A stretch of DNA of 64,000 nucleotides, from NCBI GenBank assembly GCA_902789225.1, contig CADANC010000001.1, positions 62,001 to 126,000 of the forward strand, written 5' to 3'. The stretch is from an uncultured Erysipelotrichaceae bacterium (GTDB taxonomy: Bacteria; Bacillota_I; Bacilli_A; RF39; UBA660). Positions 7,335 to 16,525 of this stretch are shown piece after piece. The notes beneath the pieces were generated by a model. The model saw only the letters and a program-made list of their open reading frames with translations. It was not told where the DNA came from and ran no database searches. The position numbers were made by a program, and so were the translations under genes. The number at the start of each line of letters is the position of its first letter. Position 1 is the first letter of the stretch.

Positions 7335-9374
7335 ATCATCACTTGAAGTATTTAATAATACAATTAATCCTATACAAGATCCAATTACTATTGATAATGA
7401 TATTATCATTAGACATACATATATAACTCCACTATCATTCTTATTACTAATAGTAACAGTAGCATCTCCTGTATTGTATGAAACTACTTTTTTCTTTAAT
7501 AAATCATCTTGTAATGGAATATCTAACAATGCAACTTGCTTTTTATCATTAATACCACTAGTATACATTATTAATTTTACATAACCTAAATAAGTTTTAT
7601 CTTTCCCTTCATTATATTTTGAAAGGTCTTCTCTAAACTTAGTTAGTGAAAAATCTACATCTTGACTAAACTTTAATTCATCAGTTTTAACAGCTTCAAT
7701 TTCTTTTGTTAAAACATTCTCTTCATCCTTAAATACAACATCTTTTGATTCAGGATCAACTATTTCAAATAAAGATACAATACTATAATTCATATTATAT
7801 GAAATATCTTCATCAAATTTAGACTTGTATCCAAATGTAGCACTAACACTATCATTATATCCATGAATCTCAGTATCTTCTACACAATTACCTTGTGTAC
7901 ATAATGTATATTTAATGGAACTAGATTCATAATAATTAACATCTTTAACATTACTATCATTAATATATTTTATAGAAAAATTTATTATAAAGAATATTGA
8001 TAATAATAAAATTAATATTAATATTATTAATCTTAATATAAATCTTCTATATCCTTTATCTTCATTATTAACTGAACTAACTTCTTCATCTTCTAAATGA
8101 GAATAAATCTCTTTTGCTCTTTCTTTAGAATCATCAAAAGAATCTTCAATAATCTTAGTACTTTCTAAGATATCTTCTTTATTCTCAGTCATACTAACAT
8201 TATGTACATCTTCTGCTTCTATTCTCTCACTAGTAGACTCATCCACTCCGGAATGATCTTCATCAGATTCTATGCTAAGAACATCAACATCTTCTGTATC
8301 AGTTTCATCAGATTCTTCAGTTAATATTTCACCATTATCTTTGATTATAGGTTCTTCTTCTAAAACATCTTCTAAACTCTCTTCATACTTCTTAACCAAA
8401 TCTAATGGAATTCTAATAACTTTATTCTCTTCTTTTTCTTTTTCTTCTGTAATATCTTCTGTAACTTCGTCTAATTCTTCAGTAAGTTTCTCGTCAGAAG
8501 AAGGAGTATCTAATACTTCTAATTCATCTTCAGAAATATCTTCACTTTCAAGTAATTCAGCTATTTCAACTTCAGGTTCTTCTTCCTCATCAGTTTTATC
8601 AATTTCATCTATTAATTTATTAACTTCTTCTGCATCAATCTCAGCTATAGATTTACTATCTTCTTTTTCTTCAGAATGATTTTCTTCTACAGTTTCAGTT
8701 TTTTCTTCTTTTTCTTCAGAACGATTTTCTTCTATAGTTTCAGTTTTTTCTTCTTTTTCTTGATCATTATCATCTATTGATTCACTATCTTTTTCTTCTA
8801 AATCATCATCTTCTAATTTTTCAACTTCATCTTCATCAATATCAATAGCTTCAATTAATTTGTTAATTTCTTCTGTATCTTCATTATTAGTAATGAAACT
8901 ATCTAGTTCTTCATCTATTTGAACATCAGCATCAACAGTTTCAAGATCTTCTTTTTCTTCAATTTCAGCAGGAGTCTCATCATCAAAGTTAATTACATCA
9001 TTAGGAATATCTTCAATAACAACTTCTAATTTTTCATCTTTTAAAGTTTCTACATCAATATCATCTTTAAAATCAGTCTTTATTTTACGACTACTTTGAA
9101 CTTTATTTTTCTTGTAATCATTATTAATATTTTCATCAAGAATACTATAATTAAGTTTCTCTAGCTTATCATCAACTTTAATAGAAACATTATTATCTAA
9201 CTTAGTAGTTCTCTTCTTAGCATTTTGTGTTTTAGTATTTTGAGTTTTCTTACTTCTACTATAAGGATAATTCTTTTTAGTATTCTTCTTTTTACTACGA
9301 CTTTTACTAGTCTTATTAGAAGTTTTCTTATAACTATTTTTTTTCTTTTTCTTATTAAGTTCACTATTTGCCAT
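7326..9374 (-). CDS. Unknown charge-segregated bitopic membrane protein
   Basis: The 682-residue protein has three parts. The first is a very basic N-terminus (residues 1-60, rich in Lys/Ser/Asn). The second is about 350 residues dominated by Glu and Asp, including two 15-residue repeats (KTETIEENRSEEKEE type). The third is a membrane helix (RFILRLIILILILLLSIFFI), an external domain of about 170 residues containing CTQGNCVED, and a second helix (VCLMIISLSIVIGSCIGLIVLL) before an acidic tail. The large acidic segment is probably cytoplasmic and disordered. I do not recognise the family. Position between trmD and rplS is unlikely to be functional, as it has its own promoter and terminator. Confidence 0.7.
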   Translation of the reverse strand: MANSELNKKKKKNSYKKTSNKTSKSRSKKKNTKKNYPYSRSKKTQNTKTQNAKKRTTKLDNNVSIKVDDKLEKLNYSILDENINNDYKKNKVQSSRKIKTDFKDDIDVETLKDEKLEVVIEDIPNDVINFDDETPAEIEEKEDLETVDADVQIDEELDSFITNNEDTEEINKLIEAIDIDEDEVEKLEDDDLEEKDSESIDDNDQEKEEKTETIEENRSEEKEEKTETVEENHSEEKEDSKSIAEIDAEEVNKLIDEIDKTDEEEEPEVEIAELLESEDISEDELEVLDTPSSDEKLTEELDEVTEDITEEKEKEENKVIRIPLDLVKKYEESLEDVLEEEPIIKDNGEILTEESDETDTEDVDVLSIESDEDHSGVDESTSERIEAEDVHNVSMTENKEDILESTKIIEDSFDDSKERAKEIYSHLEDEEVSSVNNEDKGYRRFILRLIILILILLLSIFFIINFSIKYINDSNVKDVNYYESSSIKYTLCTQGNCVEDTEIHGYNDSVSATFGYKSKFDEDISYNMNYSIVSLFEIVDPESKDVVFKDEENVLTKEIEAVKTDELKFSQDVDFSLTKFREDLSKYNEGKDKTYLGYVKLIMYTSGINDKKQVALLDIPLQDDLLKKKVVSYNTGDATVTISNKNDSGVIYVCLMIISLSIVIGSCIGLIVLLNTSSDDED
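8660..8749 (-). repeat. 45-bp direct repeat (two units)
   Basis: Two nearly identical 45-bp units coding for KTETxEENxSEEKEx in the acidic segment of the membrane protein; a third, degenerate unit may follow. Confidence 0.8.
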
Positions 9375-9441
9375 ATAATCACTCCTAACCAGTAACCCTA
9401 TCTACCTTAAATTATATCATAATATTTTAAAAATAAAATTA

Positions 9442-9888
9442 TTATTTACCTTTACTTGTACTTTTACTTATTTTTTTATCATTTATGCTTATTAATCTAT
9501 TTTCAGCCTCTTTTTGAATTAGCTTCAATTTTTTACCCATTGCCTCTAATTCTTTTTTCTTTAAGAAATGTCTATATTTAATTTTGATCATTAATCTAAA
9601 CTTTTCTACTCTATCTAAGCATATTTTATAAATATCTCCATCATCATCTTCATCACTTAATAATAGATCCATTAATTCATTTATTAATTTATTAAATTTA
9701 TGATTTACTACTCTAGATACAAAAGGATGACCTAACTTCTTATCATATAAAATAATATTTTCTATTTCTTCTCCTTCTACATGAAAACTTTTACGAGAAG
9801 GTAAAATATAACTATAAACATCTTCATTGTCATAATTGATATTTTTTAATTTATGTTTACTTTTATCTAACTTATACAGATTAATCAT
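9442..9888 (-). CDS. Hypothetical protein, last gene of the rimM-trmD operon
   Basis: The 148-residue protein is charged, has no membrane segment, and contains a probable coiled-coil or helical stretch (about residues 90-140, [22 protein letters not shown]). I do not recognise a family. Its ATG overlaps the end of trmD by eight bases, which implies translational coupling with the tRNA/rRNA modification genes upstream. A weak AT-rich inverted repeat follows the stop but is not a convincing terminator. Function unknown. Confidence 0.75.
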   Translation of the reverse strand: MINLYKLDKSKHKLKNINYDNEDVYSYILPSRKSFHVEGEEIENIILYDKKLGHPFVSRVVNHKFNKLINELMDLLLSDEDDDGDIYKICLDRVEKFRLMIKIKYRHFLKKKELEAMGKKLKLIQKEAENRLISINDKKISKSTSKGK

Positions 9889-10558
9889 CCCCCAGTAAAT
9901 CAGGTCTAACTTCTTTTGTACGTCTAATACTCTCTTCTTTTCTAAACTCCTCTATTTTTTTGTGATCCCCTGAAAGTAAAACTTCAGGAACTTCCATCCC
10001 CTCATATACTCTAGGTTTAGTATATGTAGGATAATCTAATAAATATTTATCTCCGGAAGAAAACGAATCTTCTAAATAGCTTTGTTCATTTATTACTCCC
10101 GGTAATAATCTAGTAATAGAATCAACCAACACCATCGCAGGTACTTCTCCACCAGTTAATACATAATCACCTATACTTATCTCTAAATCACAAATAGATC
10201 TAATTCTCTCATCAAATCCTTCATAATGTCCACAAATAAGAATTAAATGTTTCTCATGTGATAAATCATAAGCCATTTTTTGTTTATAAGGAACTCCACT
10301 AGGAGTAAGTAATATAACTTTAGAATCATCTGTTCTAATAGATTTAACACAATCAAATATAGGTTGGCATGCTAAAACCATACCAGCTCCTCCACCATAA
10401 GGCGTATCATCTACCTTATTATGAGGATCATCTGTATAATCTCTAAAATTAATAAGATTAATTTCTACTTTTTCAGTATCAACAGCTCTTTTAATTATAG
10501 ACTCAGTAAACACACCATCAAACATATTTGGAAATAGTGTTAAAATATCTATTTTCAT
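9881..10558 (-). CDS. trmD: tRNA (guanine-37-N1) methyltransferase
   Basis: TrmD methylates G37 next to the anticodon using S-adenosylmethionine and prevents +1 frameshifting. The 225-residue product contains the trefoil-knot signatures [26 protein letters not shown] and [14 protein letters not shown], all diagnostic. The ATG at 10558 lies five bases after the rimM stop; an in-frame ATG 15 bp upstream overlaps rimM and lacks a better ribosome-binding site. The gene is part of an overlapping operon of translation-quality genes. Confidence 0.97.
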   Translation of the reverse strand: MKIDILTLFPNMFDGVFTESIIKRAVDTEKVEINLINFRDYTDDPHNKVDDTPYGGGAGMVLACQPIFDCVKSIRTDDSKVILLTPSGVPYKQKMAYDLSHEKHLILICGHYEGFDERIRSICDLEISIGDYVLTGGEVPAMVLVDSITRLLPGVINEQSYLEDSFSSGDKYLLDYPTYTKPRVYEGMEVPEVLLSGDHKKIEEFRKEESIRRTKEVRPDLLGDD

Positions 10559-10562
10559 ATTA

Positions 10563-11042
10563 TTACATCCCATCTATTAAATTTACAGTAATAGTTTTAT
10601 TAGATTTATCAATAGAAATAAATTCTTCATTATAAGGAACTAATATTTCTTTATCTAATTTAATTCTAATTAATTTATTATTTTTACCTGTAGAAAATAT
10701 TTCTAGTATTATACCACTTCTACCATCATTAGTAATTACTTTATAGCAAATTAATTCTTCGTCTGTTATTTCGTTATCATTTAATTGTAATAAATCTCTA
10801 TCAAAATATACTTTTTTTCCAACTAAAAACAAAACTTCATTAATATCATGATAATCATCTAAAAAGACCATATCAAAAGTTTTATGTTTACGATAACTTT
10901 TAATATTATATTCTTTATCATCAATTATTAAATTATTACCTATAACAAATACCTTATCTTTATAAGGAAAATCACTTCTTATTCTAAGTTCTCCTTTAAT
11001 ACCATGAGTATTAACAATTTTACCTATATATACTTTATTCAT
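10563..11042 (-). CDS. rimM: 16S rRNA processing / 30S maturation factor RimM
   Basis: RimM binds S19 and assists maturation of the 30S head. The 159-residue protein shows the N-terminal [16 protein letters not shown] block and the PRC-barrel domain in its second half, ending in [11 protein letters not shown], close to the family consensus. It overlaps the preceding methyltransferase gene by eight bases and is followed after four bases by trmD, the usual gene order in Bacilli (without rpsP here). Confidence 0.95.
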   Translation of the reverse strand: MNKVYIGKIVNTHGIKGELRIRSDFPYKDKVFVIGNNLIIDDKEYNIKSYRKHKTFDMVFLDDYHDINEVLFLVGKKVYFDRDLLQLNDNEITDEELICYKVITNDGRSGIILEIFSTGKNNKLIRIKLDKEILVPYNEEFISIDKSNKTITVNLIDGM

Positions 11043-11775
11043 CTAAACAACTCATTTCATATAAAATAATTGATGCAGCAACTCCTACATTTAAACTCTC
11101 AGTTTTTTCATTCATAGGAATATATAAGAATTTATCACAAGCAGCATGTACATCATAACTAAGTCCATTACCTTCATTACCCATAACTATCGCAAACTTA
11201 CTCTTAGCTTCATTATCTAATTTTCTAGGATTAATTCCATCAATAACATCAGTACCGTAAATAATAAATCCTTTTTCTTTTAAATTTTTAATTACTTTAA
11301 CTAAATCCTTAGTAACAATATTAATTTGAAACATCATTCCTTCGGCACTTCTAATTACTTTAGGATTATATAAGTCAACTGAATCTTCAGATATAACAAT
11401 AGTATCTACATTAAAAGCACAACTACTTCTAATAATAGTTCCTAAATTACCTGGATCTTGCACACGATCAATAAGTAATATTTTATTACCAATAATTTCA
11501 TTAGAAGATTTCTTTTCAACTACTCCAATTATATTAGGAGGAGTATTAGTAGATGATAATTTCTTCATAACATCTAAACTAACTACAGTTATATTTACAT
11601 CAATTGAATATATTCCATCAGTTAAAACAAATACTTCTTTTAATCTTCCTGCTTTATAAGCTTCTTCTACTAAATGATATGTTTCTACTAAAAAATATTT
11701 AGAAGTCTTTCTATATTTTCTCTCTTTTAGCTTAGAATATTCTTTAATAATTTTATTATTCACACTACTTATCAT
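11035..11775 (-). CDS. SPOUT (TrmH/SpoU family) RNA 2'-O-methyltransferase
   Basis: The 246-residue protein has an N-terminal substrate-binding region (SKLKERKYR...LVEEAYKA) and a C-terminal SPOUT knot. Motif 1 is QDPGNLGTIIRS, motif 2 is IVMGNEGNGLS, and motif 3 is ESLNVGVAASIILYE. These residues bind SAM in the knot. Family members modify ribose positions in rRNA or tRNA; the exact target (23S rRNA of the RlmB/YsgA type is likely) cannot be read from sequence. Its ATG overlaps the stop of the upstream metalloprotease gene (ATGA). Confidence 0.9.
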   Translation of the reverse strand: MISSVNNKIIKEYSKLKERKYRKTSKYFLVETYHLVEEAYKAGRLKEVFVLTDGIYSIDVNITVVSLDVMKKLSSTNTPPNIIGVVEKKSSNEIIGNKILLIDRVQDPGNLGTIIRSSCAFNVDTIVISEDSVDLYNPKVIRSAEGMMFQINIVTKDLVKVIKNLKEKGFIIYGTDVIDGINPRKLDNEAKSKFAIVMGNEGNGLSYDVHAACDKFLYIPMNEKTESLNVGVAASIILYEMSCLDE

Positions 11776-12413
11776 AAAAACTCCTTCATTTCTTTTCCAA
11801 TCTTTTTAGCGCCAGGACAATTTTCTTCAACTAAATTCCAAAATCTTCTAGAATGATCACCATGTATTAAATGAGACAACTCGTGCATAATTACATAATT
11901 TAAATATTTAGGATCTCTCTTTATAAGTTCTAAGTTTAGAGTAATAACATGTGTTCTAACATTACAAACACCCCACCTAGTTTTCATTTTTCTAATTCTC
12001 AAAGTAGGTTCAGGTATTTTACGAGTAAATTTATTATAATTTTCTTCTAATTTTTCTTTGAATAATTTTGAAGCTTCTTTCTTATAGAAAGTATCTACGT
12101 CATATCCTTCTTTCATATAACAATTATCTTCATCTAATTTAACGCCTCTAACATCTTTATAAACAACATTATATCTTTTACCTAAATAATAGAAACCATC
12201 ATTATTACTATTTTTTCTTTTTTGATTCTCTATCATTTTAGCTATTTCATTATATGATCTTTCTAATAAATCTTTTATAAACATATTAAGTGTAAAAGTA
12301 TTAGTAGTTACATATATTTTCATATCTTCTTTAACTCTAATATAAGTATTTCTAGTTGTTCTTTTTCTTATAATAACTACATCATATATTTCATTGTTAA
12401 TCTTAAATTGCAT
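11772..12413 (-). CDS. YgjP-like zinc metallopeptidase-fold protein (PF01863)
   Basis: The 213-residue protein shows the family hallmarks: KTRWGVCN, then HELSHLIHGDHSRRFW with an HExxH zinc site, in the C-terminal third. The family resembles gluzincin peptidases; the E. coli member YgjP has been linked to nucleotide hydrolysis, so substrate is uncertain. The start at 12413 follows GGTGGATAAT; an in-frame ATG five codons upstream has no ribosome-binding site. First gene of the rimM-trmD transcription unit, with TGTTAAAAT as a probable extended -10 just behind the upstream terminator. Confidence 0.85.
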   Translation of the reverse strand: MQFKINNEIYDVVIIRKRTTRNTYIRVKEDMKIYVTTNTFTLNMFIKDLLERSYNEIAKMIENQKRKNSNNDGFYYLGKRYNVVYKDVRGVKLDEDNCYMKEGYDVDTFYKKEASKLFKEKLEENYNKFTRKIPEPTLRIRKMKTRWGVCNVRTHVITLNLELIKRDPKYLNYVIMHELSHLIHGDHSRRFWNLVEENCPGAKKIGKEMKEFL

Positions 12414-12435
12414 ATTATCCACCAACATTATTTTA

Positions 12436-12472
12436 ACATAAAAAGAATTAGTAATAAATAATTACTAATTCT
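12436..12472 (-). terminator. Terminator of the Gln-rich protein gene
   Basis: Perfect 12-bp arms AGAATTAGTAAT (12444-12455) / ATTACTAATTCT (12461-12472) followed by TTTTTAT on the minus strand; it includes the stop codon. Confidence 0.85.
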
Positions 12473-13052
12473 AACTTAATACTTCAATATCATTAAATGA
12501 TTGATTTACTTGTTCATCATACAAACTTTGTACTTGATTAGTAGTATATTGTTGTGTTTGTTGTACTTGAGCCTGTTGTTGTGCAACTTGCTGCGTTTGT
12601 TGTACTTGAGGAGTCTGTTGTGCAACCTGTTGTGTTTGTTGAACTTGAGCAGTTTGCTGTGCAACTTGCTGTGTTTGTTGTACTTGAGCAGTTTGCTGTG
12701 CAACTTGTTGTGTTTGTTGTACTTGAGCAGTTTGCTGTGCAACTTGTTGTGTCTGTTGTACCTGAGCAGCTTGTTCACTTTGAGTTGTCTCTTGAACAGT
12801 ATCTTGAGTTTGAGTAGTTTCTTCTTCTAATTGCTCCATAGCAGATATATATCTTTCAATAGTTTGAGTTTGTTCTTCAAATTGATCATCAACTGTAGTA
12901 TCTCTTACAGTATAAGTATTTTGAGTATTACTAGAAATAATATTATTTGTATATACTCTTTGAGAATCATATTGACTCTTATACATATCTCCATTACTCC
13001 ACATATCAACATCATAATCTATCTTACCATTGTAAGCTCTATACTCACTCAT
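12471..13052 (-). CDS. Gln-rich low-complexity repeat protein of unknown function
   Basis: The 193-residue protein has a tyrosine/asparagine-rich N-terminus of about 75 residues, then a Gln/Thr segment. Next come five tandem 13-residue repeats of the type QQTQQVAQQTAQV, and then a short acidic C-terminus (DEQVNQSFNDIEVLS). There is no signal peptide or membrane helix, so it is probably cytoplasmic and disordered or prion-like. The Shine-Dalgarno (AGGTGATAAT) is good and the gene has its own promoter and terminator, which argues that it is real. No family recognised. Confidence 0.7.
   Translation of the reverse strand: MSEYRAYNGKIDYDVDMWSNGDMYKSQYDSQRVYTNNIISSNTQNTYTVRDTTVDDQFEEQTQTIERYISAMEQLEEETTQTQDTVQETTQSEQAAQVQQTQQVAQQTAQVQQTQQVAQQTAQVQQTQQVAQQTAQVQQTQQVAQQTPQVQQTQQVAQQQAQVQQTQQYTTNQVQSLYDEQVNQSFNDIEVLS
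12550..12770 (-). repeat. 39-bp tandem repeats coding for Gln-rich units
   Basis: About five consecutive 39-bp units, three nearly identical, each encoding 13 residues. Units differ at scattered third positions and in one Thr-Pro/Thr-Ala codon. Copy number is likely variable. Confidence 0.85.
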
Positions 13053-13083
13053 ATTATCACCTATTAAAATATTAACATAAATA

Positions 13084-13115
13084 AAATAAAAAAACTACAC
13101 AAAATTTGTGTAGTT
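13084..13115 (-). terminator. Terminator of the Phe T-box operon
   Basis: Perfect arms AACTACACAAA (13093-13103) / TTTGTGTAGTT (13105-13115) followed by a T-run on the minus strand, just after the pheT stop. Confidence 0.88.
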
Positions 13116-13118
13116 ATT

Positions 13119-15488
13119 CTATTTGTCTCTTAATTCACATTTGAACTTTTCAACAACTTTAGAAACTATTTTGTTAAAGTCATCCATAACTTCTTCATCA
13201 GTAAGAGTTCTATCAATTCCATTATATAAAAGATTAAATGCAACACTCTTCTTATTACTATCTATTTTGTCACCTTCATATAAATCAAATACTCCTACTT
13301 CTTGTAGTATTTTACTAGAAGCTTTTTTAATTGTTGAAATTACATCTCCTACTTGAACATCTTTATCTAAAATATAAGCCATATCTTTTTCTATAGAAGG
13401 ATATTTAAATGCTTCTTTGTATTTTAATTGATTAGTTCTTCCATATAAAGAGTCTAAATTTAATTCAAAAACATATACTTCTTCTTTTTCTATATTAGGA
13501 TGAACTCTACCTATAACACCAATTTTTTTATTATCTATTATGATATCTGCACATACACCAGGATGAAAATCATCATAACTACTCTTCTTAAATGTATATC
13601 TAGAATTATATCCCATATAATCAAGAAGATTTTCAATAATTCCTTTTACATAGAAGAAATCTGCTTTAATATTTTGTTTTAATCCATGTAAATAATTACC
13701 TTTAACCAAGCCACTCACTTTAGATATTTCATCATACTTATCATTATATGTTTTAGCAATTTCATAAATAAATACATCTTCTACTCCGCGAGCTTTGTTA
13801 TATGAATAAGTATTTAATAATGATGGAATTAATGTAGTTCTAATAACACTTTTATCTACACTCATTGGATTAGGAAGTACTACATGTTTAACATCTTCAT
13901 ATTTAAACATGTCTGCCATAGTAGGACTAACTAATGTATAAGTCTTAACTTCATTTAATCCTAATGATCTAAGTCTCTTAGATACTAACTTTCTATATTT
14001 TACATCTCCTATATATCTACCTCTTCTAGTAGCCACTTGAGGTAGTGTAGACTCTAAATTATTATATCCATAAAGTCTACCTATTTCTTCAGCAATATCA
14101 TTAACATAAGGCTCAATATCTAATCTTCTAGCAGGAATAGTTGCAACAAACTTATGATCTTTTAATTTATAAGGAAAATCTAATCTTTCTAATTCCTTAC
14201 ACATATCTTCTTCACTAATATGCATTCCAAGTATTTTATTAACATCATCTGCTACAAATTCAATTTCTCTTTTCTCATGTTTAATATTGTCTACTAGTAC
14301 AAAACTATCAACTACTTTTCCATCAGCATATTCTTCAAGTAATGAAACAGCTCTCTTACTAGCCATTTCAGTATATTCAGAACATAATCCTTTTCCATAT
14401 CTAATTGATGCTTCACTTGGAAGATTTAATTTCTTAGAAGTGTTTCTAATACTAACAGCATCAAATATAGCTGATTCAATTAATAAATTTTTAGTATTTT
14501 CATCTACTTCAGTATTTTGTCCACCCATTACTCCGGCAATACATACTGGCTTTTTACCATCAGTAATAACAATATCATTAGAGTCTAGTTCTCTTTCCTT
14601 TCCATCTAATGTAATAATCTTTTCCCCGTCTTTAGCATCTCTAACTAAAATCTTATCGCCTAATTTATCTTTATCAAAGAAATGAAGTGGTTGACCAAAC
14701 TCAAGCATTACATAATTAGAAATATCTACAACATTATTAATAGGTCTCATTCCAGCAGCAAGAAGTCTCTTTTTGATAAAATCAGGACTTTCTTTAATAA
14801 CTACATCTCTAACTTCACGAGCCATGTAATAAGGACATCTTTCAGTTTTAATTTCTAATTTGAAATAATCATCTATTTTATCTTTAATAGTTTTAAATTT
14901 TAATTCAGGTAATTTAACTTTTCTATTTAAAATACAAGCAATTTCATAAGCAAATCCAATATGATAATAACAGTCATTATTTCTATGTTTATGAACATCT
15001 AAATCATATAAAGTGTCATCTAATCCTAAATAAGCTAATGGATCTTTTCCAACTTTAGCATCATCATCTAATTCAGTAATTCCTTTTGCATAAGTTTCAT
15101 CAGTTTTTTCTTCTAATCCTAATTCAAATAGAGCACAAATCATACCATTAGATTCTACTCCACGAATCTTACTTCTCTTTATTTCAAAGTCTCCTGGTAA
15201 TACTGCTCCAGGCAATGCAACTATTACTTTTAAACCTTCTCTAACATTAGGAGCACCGCATACAATTTGTTGCAATTCTTTATTACCAATATCTACCATA
15301 CATACATGTAGATGATCACTATCAGGATGATCTTCAACTGTTTTAATCTCACCAATAACTAAATTATCTATATGATGAGTAATTACTGCTTCTACATTGA
15401 TACCTGCTTCAGTAACTTTTCTAGCAAGTTCTTTTGGTTCTTGATCAGATATATCAATATAATCAGCTACCCAATTAAGACTTATCAT
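13119..15488 (-). CDS. pheT: Phenylalanyl-tRNA synthetase beta subunit
   Basis: The beta subunit partners with PheS in the (alpha-beta)2 enzyme that charges tRNA-Phe. The 789-residue length is normal for the full bacterial form. It includes an N-terminal OB-fold tRNA-binding domain (residues about 40-150; VDIGNKELQQIVCGAPNV and KIRGVESNGMICA), B3/B4 editing domain, B5 (RRLDIEPYVNDIAEEIGRLYG) and a C-terminal anticodon-binding FDX-ACB domain (KYPSIEKDMAYILD). It overlaps pheS by one base and is the last gene of a T-box-controlled operon. Confidence 0.97.
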   Translation of the reverse strand: MISLNWVADYIDISDQEPKELARKVTEAGINVEAVITHHIDNLVIGEIKTVEDHPDSDHLHVCMVDIGNKELQQIVCGAPNVREGLKVIVALPGAVLPGDFEIKRSKIRGVESNGMICALFELGLEEKTDETYAKGITELDDDAKVGKDPLAYLGLDDTLYDLDVHKHRNNDCYYHIGFAYEIACILNRKVKLPELKFKTIKDKIDDYFKLEIKTERCPYYMAREVRDVVIKESPDFIKKRLLAAGMRPINNVVDISNYVMLEFGQPLHFFDKDKLGDKILVRDAKDGEKIITLDGKERELDSNDIVITDGKKPVCIAGVMGGQNTEVDENTKNLLIESAIFDAVSIRNTSKKLNLPSEASIRYGKGLCSEYTEMASKRAVSLLEEYADGKVVDSFVLVDNIKHEKREIEFVADDVNKILGMHISEEDMCKELERLDFPYKLKDHKFVATIPARRLDIEPYVNDIAEEIGRLYGYNNLESTLPQVATRRGRYIGDVKYRKLVSKRLRSLGLNEVKTYTLVSPTMADMFKYEDVKHVVLPNPMSVDKSVIRTTLIPSLLNTYSYNKARGVEDVFIYEIAKTYNDKYDEISKVSGLVKGNYLHGLKQNIKADFFYVKGIIENLLDYMGYNSRYTFKKSSYDDFHPGVCADIIIDNKKIGVIGRVHPNIEKEEVYVFELNLDSLYGRTNQLKYKEAFKYPSIEKDMAYILDKDVQVGDVISTIKKASSKILQEVGVFDLYEGDKIDSNKKSVAFNLLYNGIDRTLTDEEVMDDFNKIVSKVVEKFKCELRDK

Positions 15489-16525
15489 TACTCTTCATCC
15501 TCCCTATCAAATGTATTTACTTCTCTTAAATCAGTATTATAGAATACTCTAATATCATTGATATCATATTTCATCATAGCAAGTCTTTCTGCTCCAAATC
15601 CAAATGCAAATCCACTCCAAATACTAGGATCATATCCACTCATTCTAAGTACATCAGGATGAACAACTCCTGCTCCAACAACAGTTACCCAACCACTATG
15701 TTTACAAACACCACAACCTTTTCCTTTGCAGTTTGAACAAGTAACATCAACTTCAACACTAGGTTCAGTAAATGGATAATAACTTGGATGGAATCTAGTT
15801 TCAGTCTTTTCTCCTAATAATCTTTTAAATATTACATCCATAGTTCCTTTTAAATCAGATAAAGAAATATTTTTATCAACAATTAATCCTTCTATTTGCA
15901 TAAATTGATGTGAGTGAGATGCATCATCATCATCTCTACGATATGTTTTTCCAGGACAAATCATTCTAATAGGTTCTACTCCCTTACCTTCTAACATAGT
16001 ACGAACTTGTACAGGAGAAGTTTGACTTCTAAGTAATAATTCATCACCTTCAATATAGAAAGTATCTTGAGCATCTCTAGCAGGATGTCCTTTAGGAATA
16101 TTTAACATTTCAAAGTTATATTTATCTAATTCAACTTCAGGCCCATCTACTACATCATATCCCATATTAAGAAAAACCTCTTCAACTTCTTCAATTAGTT
16201 TTTCAACGATATTAGGACTACCCTGTCTAACTTTAGTAGCAGGTAAAGTAACATCAACACTATCTTCAATTAATTTCTTATTTAATTCTTCTTTTTCTAA
16301 TTTATCTTTAGTTTTATCATAAAAGTCATTAAATAATACTTTAACTTCATTTACCTTCTTACCAAATTCAGCTCTTTCACTAGGATCAATATCTTTAATA
16401 GAACTATTCAATTTAGTAATTAATCCATTCTTACTTAAATATTTAATCTTTAATTCATTTAATTCTTTTAAATCATTAACTTCTTTAAGATCTTTTTCTA
16501 ATTCTTTTTTTACATCATCTATCAT
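15488..16525 (-). CDS. pheS: Phenylalanyl-tRNA synthetase alpha subunit
   Basis: The catalytic class II subunit forms phenylalanyl-adenylate and charges tRNA-Phe. The 345-residue protein has an N-terminal coiled coil (residues 1-90) and class II motif 2 (ICPGKTYRRDDDDASHSHQF). It also has a zinc-like Cys cluster, CSNCKGKGCGVC, followed by WVTVVGAGVVHPDVL. The end, FGFGAERLAMMKY, is motif 3. Start and stop share single bases with its neighbours, implying tight coupling with pheT and with the HAD gene upstream. Confidence 0.97.
   Translation of the reverse strand: MIDDVKKELEKDLKEVNDLKELNELKIKYLSKNGLITKLNSSIKDIDPSERAEFGKKVNEVKVLFNDFYDKTKDKLEKEELNKKLIEDSVDVTLPATKVRQGSPNIVEKLIEEVEEVFLNMGYDVVDGPEVELDKYNFEMLNIPKGHPARDAQDTFYIEGDELLLRSQTSPVQVRTMLEGKGVEPIRMICPGKTYRRDDDDASHSHQFMQIEGLIVDKNISLSDLKGTMDVIFKRLLGEKTETRFHPSYYPFTEPSVEVDVTCSNCKGKGCGVCKHSGWVTVVGAGVVHPDVLRMSGYDPSIWSGFAFGFGAERLAMMKYDINDIRVFYNTDLREVNTFDREDEE

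Noticed and set aside
7326-9374. Ser-rich plus-strand frame opposite the acidic tract
   Set aside because: It is the complement of Glu/Asp codons (TTC/ATC runs) and has no start signal; the minus-strand gene has promoter, ribosome-binding site and terminator.
4319-12770. Possible CRISPR arrays at the 60-bp and 39-bp repeats
   Set aside because: Units are contiguous, in frame and coding, with no unique spacers and no cas genes.
12501-12830. Long open frames on the plus strand and in another minus frame over the Gln-rich repeats
   Set aside because: Repeat-driven open frames of Leu/Cys-rich or Val-rich low complexity, without start signals; the minus-strand Gln-rich gene has proper signals.
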